Of a stretch of 64,000 nucleotides of DNA, positions 9,128 through 17,632 are shown piece after piece. Source of the stretch: an uncultured Paracoccaceae bacterium (GTDB lineage Bacteria > Pseudomonadota > Alphaproteobacteria > Rhodobacterales > Rhodobacteraceae); the NCBI GenBank assembly GCA_947500005.1, contig CANMQJ010000002.1, positions 124,001-188,000 on the forward strand, read 5' to 3'. Position numbers and translations under genes: made by a program. Numbering within the stretch: the stretch's first letter is position 1; each line of letters opens with the position of its first letter. The notes beneath the pieces were generated by a model. The model worked only from the letters and a program-made list of their open reading frames with translations, was not told where the DNA came from and did not search any database.

Positions 9128-10153
9128 TTGCCCGCCGATACAAAACGCCCGCTTACCCTTCGCGACGTGTCCGAGGCCTCCGGCGTCTCCGAGATGACCG
9201 TCAGCCGCGTGCTGCGCAATCGCGGCGATGTGTCGGATGCCACGCGCACGCGGGTTCTGGCCGCCGCCAAGGAGTTGGGATACGTCCCCAACAAGATCGC
9301 CGGGGCGCTGGCCTCGAACCGGGTGAACCTGATCGCGGTCATCATCCCGTCCCTGTCCAACATGGTGTTCCCCGAGGTGCTGACAGGCATCAACCAGGTG
9401 CTGGAGGATACCGAGTTGCAGCCCGTCGTCGGGGTGACCGACTACCTTCCCGAGAAGGAGGAGAAGGTTCTCTACGAGATGCTCTCATGGCGGCCTTCGG
9501 GGGTGATCATCGCCGGGTTGGAGCACACCGAGGCCGCGCGGGCAATGCTGAACGCCGCCGATATCCCGGTGGTCGAGATCATGGATACCGACGGCAAGCC
9601 GGTCGATGCTATGGTGGGCATCTCGCATCGTCGCGCGGGGCGCGAGATGGCGCAGGCGATCCTGAAGGCGGGCTATCGCCATATCGGCTTCATGGGCACC
9701 AAGATGCCGCTGGACCTGCGGGCGCGGAAGCGGTTCGAGGGGTTCACCGAGGTCCTGGGCAAGAACGGGGTGGAGATCGAGGATCGGGCCTTCTACTCGG
9801 GTGGCTCGGCGCTGGCCAAGGGGCGCGAGATGACGGCGGCCATGCTGGAGCGCTCACCGGATCTGGATTTCCTTTATTATTCCAATGACCTGATCGGGGC
9901 GGGCGGCTTGCTGTACCTGATCGAACAGGGAATCGACATTCCGGGCCGGATCGGGCTTGCGGGGTTCAACGGGGTCGAACTGCTGCAAGGGCTGCCGCGC
10001 AAGCTGGCCACGATGGACGCGTGCCGGTTGGAGATCGGGCGCAAGGCGGCCGAGATCGTGGCCAAGCGGCTGGAAGATCCCGAGGCCGAGATCGAGACCC
10101 GGATCACGCTGACACCGACGATCAGCTATGGCGACACGCTGAAACGGCGCTGA
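9128..10153 (+). CDS. LacI-family transcriptional regulator
   Basis: A 341-residue repressor. It has an N-terminal LacI helix-turn-helix (LRDVSEASGVSEMTVSRVLR) and hinge (AGALASNRVNLIAVIIPSLS), followed by a periplasmic-binding-protein-like effector domain. Similarity to gluconate-type LacI regulators is suggested by overall sequence. No ATG is available. I chose the TTG at 9128 because it gives the usual family length; TTG codons at 9047 and 9068 are alternatives. The next gene starts 3 bases after the stop. No sugar-metabolism genes are adjacent, so the target is not evident. Confidence 0.85.
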   Translation: MPADTKRPLTLRDVSEASGVSEMTVSRVLRNRGDVSDATRTRVLAAAKELGYVPNKIAGALASNRVNLIAVIIPSLSNMVFPEVLTGINQVLEDTELQPVVGVTDYLPEKEEKVLYEMLSWRPSGVIIAGLEHTEAARAMLNAADIPVVEIMDTDGKPVDAMVGISHRRAGREMAQAILKAGYRHIGFMGTKMPLDLRARKRFEGFTEVLGKNGVEIEDRAFYSGGSALAKGREMTAAMLERSPDLDFLYYSNDLIGAGGLLYLIEQGIDIPGRIGLAGFNGVELLQGLPRKLATMDACRLEIGRKAAEIVAKRLEDPEAEIETRITLTPTISYGDTLKRR

Positions 10154-10156
10154 GCG

Positions 10157-11362
10157 GTGGCGCTGCCGCGGCTGGAGAATCGGGCTGCCCGGGCACATTT
10201 CCTGGATCGGCACGGGCTGGCCGCCCCCCCTGCGGGTTCCGCCAGGGGCGCGGCCCTGCTGGAGGTGATCGAGCGGCTGGGTTTCGTTCAGCTTGACAGC
10301 ATCAACACCGTGGCGCGGGCGCATGACCTGATCTTGCATGCGCGGCGGCCCGGCTATCGCCACGCGAACCTCAAACGCCTGCATGAGAAGGACAGGGCGC
10401 TGTTCGAACACTGGACGCATGACGCGGCGGTGATCCCGATGAGTTTCTATCCGCATTGGCACCTGCGGTTCGAACGCGATGCCGAGCGGCTGAAGGCGCG
10501 GTGGTCGTCATGGCGGCGCGAGGGATTTGAGGCGCGGTTCGAGCCTGTCCTGAACCATATCCGCGATCACGGGCCTGTCAGTTCGTCGGAGGTGGGGGAG
10601 GATGAGCGAAAAGGATCGGGCGGGTGGTGGGACTGGCACCCGTCGAAGACCGCGCTGGAATATCTCTGGCGCGCGGGCGCGCTGGCCGTGGTCGGGCGGC
10701 AGGGGTTCCAGAAACTCTATGACCTGACCGAGCGGGTGATCGAGGCGCATCTGCATCCGGACGGAGAGGCTGATGTCGAGGGCACGATCGACTGGCTGTG
10801 CAACGCGGCGCTGGACAGGCTGGGATTTGCCACCTCGGGCGAGATCGCAGCCTTCTGGGACACCGCGACGCCTGCCGAGGCGAAGGCCTGGGTGGCGCGC
10901 GAATTGGCCGAAGGTCGACTGGAGGAGATCGAGATCCTCGGCGCGGACGGGGCGGCGCGGAAAAGCGTGGTGCGCCCCGGGCTGGTCGCGGCGGAGCCAC
11001 CCGCCCTGCCCGGCCGTATGCGCGTGCTCAGCCCGTTTGACCCCGCCCTGCGTGACCGACAGCGGGCCGAGCGGCTGTTCGGGTTCCATTACCGCATCGA
11101 GGTCTTCGTGCCGGAAGCCAAGCGCCGCTATGGCTATTACGTCTTTCCCCTGCTCGAAGGTGATCGGCTGGTGGGCCGCGTCGACATGAAGGCCCATCGG
11201 GAGTGCGGCGAGTTGCGCGTCCGGGCCCTCTGGCCCGAGCGAGGCATCCGATGGTCGAAAACCCGGCAGGCCCGGTTCGAGGCCGCGCTGGACAGGGTCA
11301 GACGCTTTGCCGATCTGGAACGGGTGGTGTTTCCGGATGGCTGTCTGCGCGAGCCGGGTTAA
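10157..11362 (+). CDS. YcaQ/AlkX-type crosslink-repair DNA glycosylase
   Basis: A 401-residue winged-helix protein of the YcaQ family, whose E. coli member unhooks DNA interstrand crosslinks. The GFVQLDSINTVARAHDLIL segment near residue 45 contains the Q-x-D catalytic motif that separates YcaQ (AlkX) from AlkZ-type enzymes (Q-x-Q). Downstream blocks such as HWTHDAAVIPMSFYPHW and KRRYGYYVFPLLEGDRLVGR also fit. The start is GTG at 10157, 3 bases after the LacI gene stop, so it is likely cotranscribed. Its 3' end overlaps the convergent boxR gene by 4 bases. Confidence 0.85.
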   Translation: MALPRLENRAARAHFLDRHGLAAPPAGSARGAALLEVIERLGFVQLDSINTVARAHDLILHARRPGYRHANLKRLHEKDRALFEHWTHDAAVIPMSFYPHWHLRFERDAERLKARWSSWRREGFEARFEPVLNHIRDHGPVSSSEVGEDERKGSGGWWDWHPSKTALEYLWRAGALAVVGRQGFQKLYDLTERVIEAHLHPDGEADVEGTIDWLCNAALDRLGFATSGEIAAFWDTATPAEAKAWVARELAEGRLEEIEILGADGAARKSVVRPGLVAAEPPALPGRMRVLSPFDPALRDRQRAERLFGFHYRIEVFVPEAKRRYGYYVFPLLEGDRLVGRVDMKAHRECGELRVRALWPERGIRWSKTRQARFEAALDRVRRFADLERVVFPDGCLREPG

Positions 11363-12276
11363 CCTGCGAAGCCGCGCTCGCGCACAAGCTCTACCAGCCG
11401 TTGCAACGCGGCCCCGGTCGCCATTCCGGAAGTGTCCAGCTGCGCCTGCGCCTTGCCGTAAAGCGCCTCGCGGCTGGTCAGGATGGACTTGAGCTGCTCC
11501 ATCGCTTCGGGGTTGCCGGCCATCGGTCGCTCGTCGCCCTGCGCGCGGACACGGTCCATATGCTCCACCGGCGTGGCGCGCAGCCAGATCGTGTGAAAGC
11601 GTGTCAGAAGGGTGTTGTAGGTCTCGGGCTCGGCCACGATGCCGCCGGCGACCGCAAGGACCATCGCCTCATGCGTGGCGATGACGCGGTTGACGGCCTG
11701 CGCCTCGAGCTTGCGATAGCCTTCCTGCCCGTAGAGCGCCATCACCTCGCCAACCGGCATTCCGGCCTGTTCCTCGATCTGGTCGTTGAGCTCCACGAAG
11801 GGCAGGCCAAGCGCGTCACCGAGCATGGCCCCGAGGGTCGATTTGCCCGCCCCGCGCAAACCAACGAGGCAGATCCGCTGCGCGCGCATGACCTCGGCCG
11901 GTTCGGGGTTGAGGACACGCAGCACGCTTTGCTGCATTTCGCTGCTGGCGGCGCGGAACAGATCGGCGACGCGAAGCGCGTCCGACGACCACGGATCTTC
12001 CTCGCCCACCAGCCATTCGATCCGGTGGTCGAGCGCAATGGCGACACGCTGCAGAAGCCCGATGGAGATGTTGCCTTCTCCGGCCTCGAGTTGCGCCAGG
12101 TAACGCGGCGAAACCCCGGATATTTCGGACAGGACGCGGCGGGGGATACCGCGATGCTCCCGCGCCTTGCGCACGCGCTCTCCCACCCGGGCGATCAGGG
12201 CCGATACCGATGCGTCCGCAAGATCGCGACCGCTATGGGAGGTACTCTCGCCCCGGAAATTGGTGATTTCGCTCAT
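11359..12276 (-). CDS. boxR: BoxR/BzdR-type regulator of benzoyl-CoA catabolism
   Basis: A 305-residue regulator with an N-terminal XRE-type helix-turn-helix (HRGIPRRVLSEISGVSPRYLA, about residues 40-62) fused to a shikimate-kinase-like domain (ICLVGLRGAGKSTLG Walker A near residue 135). This fusion defines the BzdR/BoxR family, in which benzoyl-CoA bound by the kinase-like domain relieves repression. It lies downstream of boxA but after an intrinsic terminator, so it probably has its own promoter. A degenerate copy of the candidate operator palindrome lies 20 bases upstream of its start, which suggests autoregulation. Confidence 0.93.
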   Translation of the reverse strand: MSEITNFRGESTSHSGRDLADASVSALIARVGERVRKAREHRGIPRRVLSEISGVSPRYLAQLEAGEGNISIGLLQRVAIALDHRIEWLVGEEDPWSSDALRVADLFRAASSEMQQSVLRVLNPEPAEVMRAQRICLVGLRGAGKSTLGAMLGDALGLPFVELNDQIEEQAGMPVGEVMALYGQEGYRKLEAQAVNRVIATHEAMVLAVAGGIVAEPETYNTLLTRFHTIWLRATPVEHMDRVRAQGDERPMAGNPEAMEQLKSILTSREALYGKAQAQLDTSGMATGAALQRLVELVRERGFAG

Positions 12277-12295
12277 GCACCCTGCAGTTCATTTA

Positions 12296-12309
12296 TGTGA
12301 AATATTGCA
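12296..12309. promoter_or_regulatory. Degenerate candidate BoxR site upstream of boxR
   Basis: TGTGAAATATTGCA matches the GCA-N6-TGC pattern found before dctP, the ligase gene and boxC in one half (TGC) but not the other (GTG for GCA). The centre is A/T-rich like the better sites. A weaker site would suit autoregulation. Confidence 0.4.
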
Positions 12310-12327
12310 TAAATTTACGACGACACG

Positions 12328-12355
12328 AAAACCGGGGCAACGAAAAATGCCCCGG
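12328..12355 (-). terminator. Intrinsic terminator after boxA
   Basis: On the minus strand an 8-bp perfect stem (CCGGGGCA / TGCCCCGG) with an 8-nt A/T-rich loop is followed directly by TTTTCG. It begins about 30 bases after the boxA stop. It separates the boxCBA transcript from boxR. Confidence 0.85.
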
Positions 12356-12384
12356 ACCGCCTGCACATCGCCAATAACGCAGGG

Positions 12385-13569
12385 TCAATATGTCTCGACG
12401 TGATACCGTCCTTCGTCGCGCATGCGGTCGCGGATCTCGGCCCAGGCCATGCCCTTTGCACGGGCGATGTCCTTGAACGCTTCCTCGACCCCTTGCTCCA
12501 TCGCCTTGAGGCCGCAGATATAGATGTGGCCGTTCGGGTCGGCCAGGATCTGCGCGACCTGCTCGGATTGTTCCCGCAGCTGGTCCTGAACATAGTGTTT
12601 CGGACCGTCCTCCTGCCGGGAAAAGGCGAAATGCTTGGCCATGAACTCTTCGGGCACCTTCTTGAGCGGGCCGAAATAGGGCAGTTCCTCGGCCCTGCGG
12701 GCACCGAAGACGAGGGTCAGCGAGTTTCGGGCCGAAGGCGCTTCGCGCTGGCGCCGCATGGTGAAGGCACGGAAGGGGGCAGAGCCCGTCCCGGTACAGA
12801 TCATCAGCAGATGCGCGTTCGCATCCGATGGCAGCAGGAAGGTCGCGCCGAAAGGCCCGGTCACGCGCACCGTGTCGCCGGGTTTCAGATCGCAGACGTA
12901 ATTCGAGCATATGCCCTTATCTTCGCGCTTCACGGTCAGGGAGAGGTTGTTGTAGTTCGGCCGCTCGCCGTCACGCGGGCTGGACACGGAATAAAGCCGG
13001 GGGAGATGCGGATTGCCCTGCGCATCCTCGCCCGGGGGGATGATGCCGATGCTTTGCCCTTCGAGCACCGGGAAGGGCTGCGCGCCGAAGTCGAGGATGA
13101 TATGGCGCACGTCGCTGTCGCTTTGGTCCGAGGTCAGGCGGTAATTGCCCGTCACCTTCGCCTCGGCCGGCTTGGCCAGGTTGTAGAGGTTCACGGTCGG
13201 TTTCGACGCCGTGGCCGGTGCCCGCGCCTTGCCACCTGCCCCCTTGTGCGCCTCGGCCAGGAGCGCCGCCATCGCGTCATCAAGCGCCTCGACCCCGCCA
13301 GCGTCCTGCCCGATGTCTTCCTGCTCGGGCAGTTCCATCCATTCGTATTGCTCCTCGAGCGAATAGGGCTCGTTCACGACCCGCCATTCGTCGATGGAGC
13401 CCGTCGGACAGACCGGGATGCAGTCCATGCAGAAGTTGCACTTGGAGGCATCGACCACGACATTGTTCTCGTCATGCTCGATAGCTTCGAGCGGACAGGT
13501 CATCTCGCATGTATAGCAGCGAATGCAGATTTCAGGGTCGATGAGATGTTGCTTGATCGGCTGGTTCAT
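12385..13569 (-). CDS. boxA: Benzoyl-CoA 2,3-epoxidase reductase subunit BoxA
   Basis: A 394-residue flavoprotein that passes electrons from NADPH to the diiron epoxidase BoxB. Two 4Fe-4S motifs lie at the N-terminus (Cys15/18/21/25 in CIRCYTCEMTCP and Cys44/47/50/54 in CNFCMDCIPVCP). A linker follows, then a ferredoxin-NADP reductase module with the FAD motif RLYSVSSPRDGE and the nucleotide-binding GTGSAPFRAF. Order, length and cofactor motifs match characterised BoxA proteins. The start is 6 bases after the stop of the small Cys-rich gene, so translation is probably coupled. Confidence 0.95.
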   Translation of the reverse strand: MNQPIKQHLIDPEICIRCYTCEMTCPLEAIEHDENNVVVDASKCNFCMDCIPVCPTGSIDEWRVVNEPYSLEEQYEWMELPEQEDIGQDAGGVEALDDAMAALLAEAHKGAGGKARAPATASKPTVNLYNLAKPAEAKVTGNYRLTSDQSDSDVRHIILDFGAQPFPVLEGQSIGIIPPGEDAQGNPHLPRLYSVSSPRDGERPNYNNLSLTVKREDKGICSNYVCDLKPGDTVRVTGPFGATFLLPSDANAHLLMICTGTGSAPFRAFTMRRQREAPSARNSLTLVFGARRAEELPYFGPLKKVPEEFMAKHFAFSRQEDGPKHYVQDQLREQSEQVAQILADPNGHIYICGLKAMEQGVEEAFKDIARAKGMAWAEIRDRMRDEGRYHVETY

Positions 13570-13575
13570 GAGGTC

Positions 13576-13743
13576 TCAGCGGCGCTTGGTCAGGATGATG
13601 TCGGGCAGCGTGAGCGCCTCGATCAGCGATTTGCACAGCCCAACGCAATCGGTGCATCCCACGCAGGGGCCCTGGATCGTCGAAAGCTGGTCCGCAACGA
13701 TCTCGACATTGCGGCTAGGAGTTCGGGAGCGGTCGATCTGCAT
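13576..13743 (-). CDS. 55-residue half-ferredoxin-like protein between boxB and boxA
   Basis: This small gene encodes 55 residues beginning MQIDRSRTPSRNVEIVADQL. Its core is CVGCTDCVGLCKSL (Cys27, 30, 33, 37), the C-x2-C-x2-C-x3-C spacing of a single 4Fe-4S ligand set, with Lys instead of the usual Pro after the last Cys. An AGGA stretch lies just upstream of the ATG. The stop is 6 bases before boxA, and the gene has the same strand and operon as boxA and boxB. I do not recognise a named family. It may deliver electrons or a cluster to BoxA/BoxB or sense redox state; these are inferences. Confidence 0.7.
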   Translation of the reverse strand: MQIDRSRTPSRNVEIVADQLSTIQGPCVGCTDCVGLCKSLIEALTLPDIILTKRR

Positions 13744-13832
13744 GTCCTGTTTCCCTGTCTCGATGGAATGAGGAGAAGCGTTAGCGGCTGCCGCGAGTTG
13801 GTCAAGCCCGATCCCCGCAATCCGGTTGAACT

Positions 13833-13857
13833 CCGGGCCGGCGGCAGGCCGGCCCGG
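13833..13857 (-). terminator. GC-rich intercistronic hairpin after boxB
   Basis: A perfect 10-bp stem (CCGGGCCGGC / GCCGGCCCGG) with a 5-nt loop lies 7 bases after the boxB stop and about 90 bases before the small Cys-rich gene. There is no T-run, so it more likely marks RNA processing or partial attenuation than full termination. Confidence 0.55.
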
Positions 13858-13864
13858 AAGTGCG

Positions 13865-15316
13865 TCATGCCATGTGCAGCTTGACGTATTCGAAATCGCC
13901 GGGCTTGTTGTCGATCCCCACCTTCGGCGGCGCGATCCAGCCGGCATATTGCCCGGCCTCGTAGCAGGGCTTCATCAGGGATGCGATGAAATCGCCATCG
14001 GCATTCGTGGGAAGCCATTCGGGCAGACCCTTGTCGTATTCCGCGCCGGTGACCATCTGGCCCTCGGGGTTGAAATGCCGGTCGGCGAATACGCCGATCT
14101 TGCGGTTGAAGGATTCGTGGGGCAGCGCCATCTCGAAATCGATCCCGAATTTCTCGATGATCTTGTTCCAGCGCTTCACGCCACCTGCCGCGTCCTTGGT
14201 ATAGTCGTCGCGCAGGCGCATGTTGATCGCGGTCAGCGCCGGAACCTCTTTCTGCACGGCCTTGCCGTCCTCGAAGTCCCATACGGTATAGGTATCGGCC
14301 TTGAGCTGGTGGTCGTCCTTGATCCGCGCTTCCATGTAGCGGCCCTTGATGCCCGCGTTGAAGGCATTGGCGGCGTTGGTTGACACCTCCTGCCCGAACA
14401 GGTCGAGCGACAGGGTGTAGTGCAGGTTGAGCTTCTTCTGGATCAGCGGCAGGTCGATCACGCCGAGATCTCGGATCTTGGCGGTGTCATAGGGATCGTC
14501 GATCCCGTTTTCCTTCATCACCTGACAGGTCCGCTCGATCGTGCGTCCCACGCCCGTTTCGCCGACGAACATGTGATGCGCCTCTTCGGTCAGCATGAAG
14601 CGGCAGGTGCGGCTGAGCGGGTCGAAGCCCGACTGTGCCAGCGATTCCAGCTGCATCTTGCCGTCGCGGTCGGTGAAATAGGTGAACATGAAGAACGACA
14701 GCCAGTCCGGCGTTTCCTCGTTGAAGGCGCCCAGCATCCGCGGCGCTTCTTCGCTGCCCGAGGAGCGGCGCAACAGGTCATCGGCCTCTTCGCGGCCGTC
14801 GCGGCCGAAATACTTGTGCAGCAGATAGACCATCGCCCAGAGGTGGCGGCCTTCCTCGACATTGACCTGGAAGAGGTTGCGCATGTCATAGAGCGAGGGC
14901 GCGGTCAGCGCGAGCATGCGCTGCTGCTCGACCGATGCGGGCTCGGTATCGCCCTGGATCACGATCAGGCGCTTGAGCATGTTGCGGTACTCGCCCGGCA
15001 CTTCCTGCCATGCGGGTTCGCCGTAGTGTTCGCCGCAGGGGATGGTGCGCCCCTCGACCTGCGGGGCCAGCAACACGCCCCAGCGATATTCCGGCATCTT
15101 GACGTAGTCGAACTTGGCCCAGCCCTTGGGGTCCACGCTGACGGCGGTACGTAGATAGACCAGCGATTCCTGGAAGTTCTGCGGGATCAGGTCGTTCCAC
15201 CAGTTGATATAGCCGGGATGCCATTTTTCCAGCGCCTTGAGCACCTTCTTGTCCTGGCTCAGCCCCACGTTGTTCGGGATCTGGGTGTCATAGCTTACGT
15301 TGATCAAGTCGAGCAT
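13865..15316 (-). CDS. boxB: Benzoyl-CoA 2,3-epoxidase diiron subunit BoxB
   Basis: A 483-residue oxygenase component that epoxidises benzoyl-CoA to 2,3-epoxybenzoyl-CoA with O2 and electrons from BoxA. Diiron ligand motifs are visible: EEGRH at residues 154-158 and EEAHH at 244-248, with a further acidic residue near 125. I chose the ATG at 15316 because it has an excellent RBS (AAGGAGGAAAG) and matches the usual N-terminus MLDLINVSYDTQIPNN. The longer open frame upstream overlaps the end of boxC. Confidence 0.95.
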   Translation of the reverse strand: MLDLINVSYDTQIPNNVGLSQDKKVLKALEKWHPGYINWWNDLIPQNFQESLVYLRTAVSVDPKGWAKFDYVKMPEYRWGVLLAPQVEGRTIPCGEHYGEPAWQEVPGEYRNMLKRLIVIQGDTEPASVEQQRMLALTAPSLYDMRNLFQVNVEEGRHLWAMVYLLHKYFGRDGREEADDLLRRSSGSEEAPRMLGAFNEETPDWLSFFMFTYFTDRDGKMQLESLAQSGFDPLSRTCRFMLTEEAHHMFVGETGVGRTIERTCQVMKENGIDDPYDTAKIRDLGVIDLPLIQKKLNLHYTLSLDLFGQEVSTNAANAFNAGIKGRYMEARIKDDHQLKADTYTVWDFEDGKAVQKEVPALTAINMRLRDDYTKDAAGGVKRWNKIIEKFGIDFEMALPHESFNRKIGVFADRHFNPEGQMVTGAEYDKGLPEWLPTNADGDFIASLMKPCYEAGQYAGWIAPPKVGIDNKPGDFEYVKLHMA

Positions 15317-15362
15317 CTGCTTTCCTCCTTGGTGGGGCCGCAGCCCCGTCGGGGCGTCCCCC

Positions 15363-17024
15363 TCACACACGTTCCATGTTGAAATCGCCGCGCTGGCCTG
15401 TGCCGTAGCGCTGCAACGCGCCATCCGGGCCGACCGCGTTCGGTCGCTGGAAGATCCAGTTCTGCCAGGCGGTCAGGCGGCCGAAGATCCGCGTTTCCAT
15501 CGTCTCGGGACCGACGAAGCGCAGGTTCGCCTCCATCCCTGTCATCGCGTCGGGCGAGAAGCTGGCGCGCTCTTCCATGAACACGCGCACCTCATCCTCC
15601 CAGTCGATATCGTCGAGCGCATAGGTGATGAGGCCCAGCTTCTCGGCGTCTTCGGCCTCGAGCGGTTCGCCGATCCGGTCGCGCAACTTCTCGGCCTCGG
15701 CCCCGTCCGCCCAGAACCGGTTGGCGAGCCGGCTCAGGTCGTGGCCCATCGGATAGGTTCCGAAATTGCTCTCGCTCAGGGTGACGGTGGCCAGCGGACG
15801 ATTGTCGCCGTCGAACTCTTCGAGCATCATGTAGGAGCGGTCGACGGACCAGAGGATCTCGGCGAATACACCGGCGAAGCAGGAACCATGCTCGACCAGC
15901 GCGACCAGGCTGCGGGAGGTCATGTCGATGCGTTTCAGGACGCGTTTCCAGTACTTCAGGATCTCGTTGGCGAGCCAGAAATCGGCATTGTCGAGCAACA
16001 TCTTTTCATGCGCCAACAGCTTTTCCGGGTCGCCCTGGGTGCGGAAGACGAGCAGGCCCAGCTCCCGCTCGTTCAGGCGCAGGTGCAGGATGGCGTCGTC
16101 AAGTTCGCGCGCAACGCGGAGCAGGTAGGCATCGGCCCCCTGGGCGTGCAGTGCATCGGTCGAGTCCGGCGCGTCTTCCTCCGGCCCCTTGATGGTGATC
16201 GTGGCCCTGCCCGCCTCGCGCTCGATGGCGACCTCGACCAGGGAGTAACTGACAGAGCCATCCTCCGCAAAACTGCGCGAGATCGGGGTGAGTTCGATGC
16301 CCTTGTCGCCCGTGGCCTTGGTCGATTGCGCCGCGAATTCCCTTGCACGTTCCTGCACGGTCTCGGCGAATTTCGAATTCGGGACCACCTCGTCCACCAG
16401 CTTCCAGTCGACGGCGCGCTGGCCGCGCACCCCCTCCTCGACCGAGCAGAAGACATCGGCAAGATCGCGGCGCACCTTGCGTTTGTCCGTCACGCGCGTC
16501 AGTCCGCCGGTGCCCGGCAGGACCGCAAGCAGCGGCACTTCGGGCAGGGCCACCGAGGAGGAGCTGTCGTTGGTGAGCATGATGTAGTTGCAGGCCAGCG
16601 CCAGCTCGTACCCGCCGCCCGCGCAGGAGCCTTGCACCGCGGCGATGTATTTCTGGCCCGAATCTTCCTCGGCCGCCTCGAAGGTGTTCCGCGTCTCGTT
16701 GGTGAACTTGCAGAAATTGACCTTGTGCGCGTGGCTTGCCCCGCCCAGCATCCGGATATTGGCCCCCGCGCAAAAGACGCGGTCCTTGCCGGACTGCATC
16801 ACGACGACCTTCACTTCGGGATGTTCGAAACGCATCCGCTGAACGATGTCGGCCAGTTCGATATCGACGCCCAGGTCATAGGAATTGAGCTTGAGCTCGT
16901 ACCCGTCGAAGAGCCCGCCCTTTTCATCCACATCCATGACGAGATTGGCCACCTCGCCATCGTACTCCACGCGCCAGTGGCGATACCTGGACGGGTCTGT
17001 CTGAAAGTCGATCCGCTTGGACAT
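15363..17024 (-). CDS. boxC: 2,3-epoxybenzoyl-CoA dihydrolase BoxC
   Basis: A 553-residue crotonase-fold protein of the BoxC family. It opens the 2,3-epoxybenzoyl-CoA ring hydrolytically to 3,4-dehydroadipyl-CoA semialdehyde and formate. Crotonase signatures are visible in the first half (RVFCAGANIRMLGG, then GSCAGGGYELALACN near residue 145), and a second related domain fills the C-terminal half, giving the double-length size typical of BoxC. I chose the ATG at 17024 (MSKRIDFQTDPSRYRHW) over an upstream in-frame ATG at 17084. The candidate BoxR sites lie just upstream. Confidence 0.94.
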   Translation of the reverse strand: MSKRIDFQTDPSRYRHWRVEYDGEVANLVMDVDEKGGLFDGYELKLNSYDLGVDIELADIVQRMRFEHPEVKVVVMQSGKDRVFCAGANIRMLGGASHAHKVNFCKFTNETRNTFEAAEEDSGQKYIAAVQGSCAGGGYELALACNYIMLTNDSSSSVALPEVPLLAVLPGTGGLTRVTDKRKVRRDLADVFCSVEEGVRGQRAVDWKLVDEVVPNSKFAETVQERAREFAAQSTKATGDKGIELTPISRSFAEDGSVSYSLVEVAIEREAGRATITIKGPEEDAPDSTDALHAQGADAYLLRVARELDDAILHLRLNERELGLLVFRTQGDPEKLLAHEKMLLDNADFWLANEILKYWKRVLKRIDMTSRSLVALVEHGSCFAGVFAEILWSVDRSYMMLEEFDGDNRPLATVTLSESNFGTYPMGHDLSRLANRFWADGAEAEKLRDRIGEPLEAEDAEKLGLITYALDDIDWEDEVRVFMEERASFSPDAMTGMEANLRFVGPETMETRIFGRLTAWQNWIFQRPNAVGPDGALQRYGTGQRGDFNMERV

Positions 17025-17092
17025 TCCGGGCTCCGTTCCTTCGTCTGTTGGCAGCAAGCTACAGTATACGATGACGCAAGGCAAGCGGCGTC

Positions 17093-17106
17093 AGCACAAT
17101 AATGCA
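17093..17106. promoter_or_regulatory. Candidate BoxR operator upstream of boxC
   Basis: AGCACAATAATGCA has the GCA-N6-TGC palindromic core with an all-A/T-rich centre. It lies 69 bases upstream of the boxC ATG in a clearly A/T-rich 170-base gap. It fits the TGCA-N6-TGCA type of site that I recall for BzdR regulators. Confidence 0.65.
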
Positions 17107-17178
17107 TAACACAAATCATTTAAAATCAGCTGTTTGCGAATATGATTGAAAAAACCTAATTTTGAAAAGTTAGCTTTA

Positions 17179-17192
17179 TGCACTATAATACA
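17179..17192. promoter_or_regulatory. Second candidate BoxR site upstream of boxC
   Basis: TGCACTATAATACA matches GCA-N6-TGC with one mismatch (TAC for TGC). Its centre CTATAA is identical to the site at 25189-25202. It lies 86 bases centre-to-centre from the site at 17093 and just downstream of the DUF309-like gene. Confidence 0.5.
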
Positions 17193-17194
17193 TG

Positions 17195-17632
17195 TTACCG
17201 AGAGATTCGCTTTCTCAACGCGACCACTCGCTCGGCGAGTTCAGCCGGTTCGATCCCCAGCACGCACCGCTGGAGCCTGAGACCGGAAAGCTGCTCCTCG
17301 ACCAGATCACACAGCCGCAGCGCCGCCTTCGGACGCTCCATGCGCAGTTTCAATTCGGCATTGGCCAACTGGATCGCCGCCTGCGAGAAACGCCTCTCCG
17401 TCGAGTTCGGAGGCAAGGCCATCCAGACCGGCTCCCACACCTCGTGAGCTTCCCAGAAGAAACCCGCGTCAAGGAATTCCCAGCCACACAACCAGGCGTC
17501 GCATCGCCCCAAAGCCTCGACCGTCATTCCCGGGCGGGCAGTGTCGCGAATGGTGTCGAAAAGCCCCTCGGGGTGGCGCGCGGTCTGCCCCGGCACATAG
17601 GCATGCGGGGGCAGCGCGCAGCGGGTGGTCAC
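17195..17632 (-). CDS. DUF309-like protein in the box operon
   Basis: A 145-residue protein resembling the DUF309 family through its FFWEAHEVWEPVWM motif (residues about 58-71, H and E spaced as in the family) and the following alpha-helical repeat-like C-terminus. The start GTG at 17632 overlaps the upstream hydrolase stop as GTGA, so the two are translationally coupled. The family function is unknown, but the gene sits inside the benzoate operon, directly upstream of the promoter-like gap before boxC. A role in the pathway is inference. Confidence 0.75.
   Translation of the reverse strand: MTTRCALPPHAYVPGQTARHPEGLFDTIRDTARPGMTVEALGRCDAWLCGWEFLDAGFFWEAHEVWEPVWMALPPNSTERRFSQAAIQLANAELKLRMERPKAALRLCDLVEEQLSGLRLQRCVLGIEPAELAERVVALRKRISR

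Noticed and set aside
15300-17102. 600-codon open frame on the plus strand opposite boxC
   Set aside because: It is a GC-rich antisense shadow of boxC. The product is rich in His, Asp and Arg with no recognisable domain, and boxC is unmistakable.
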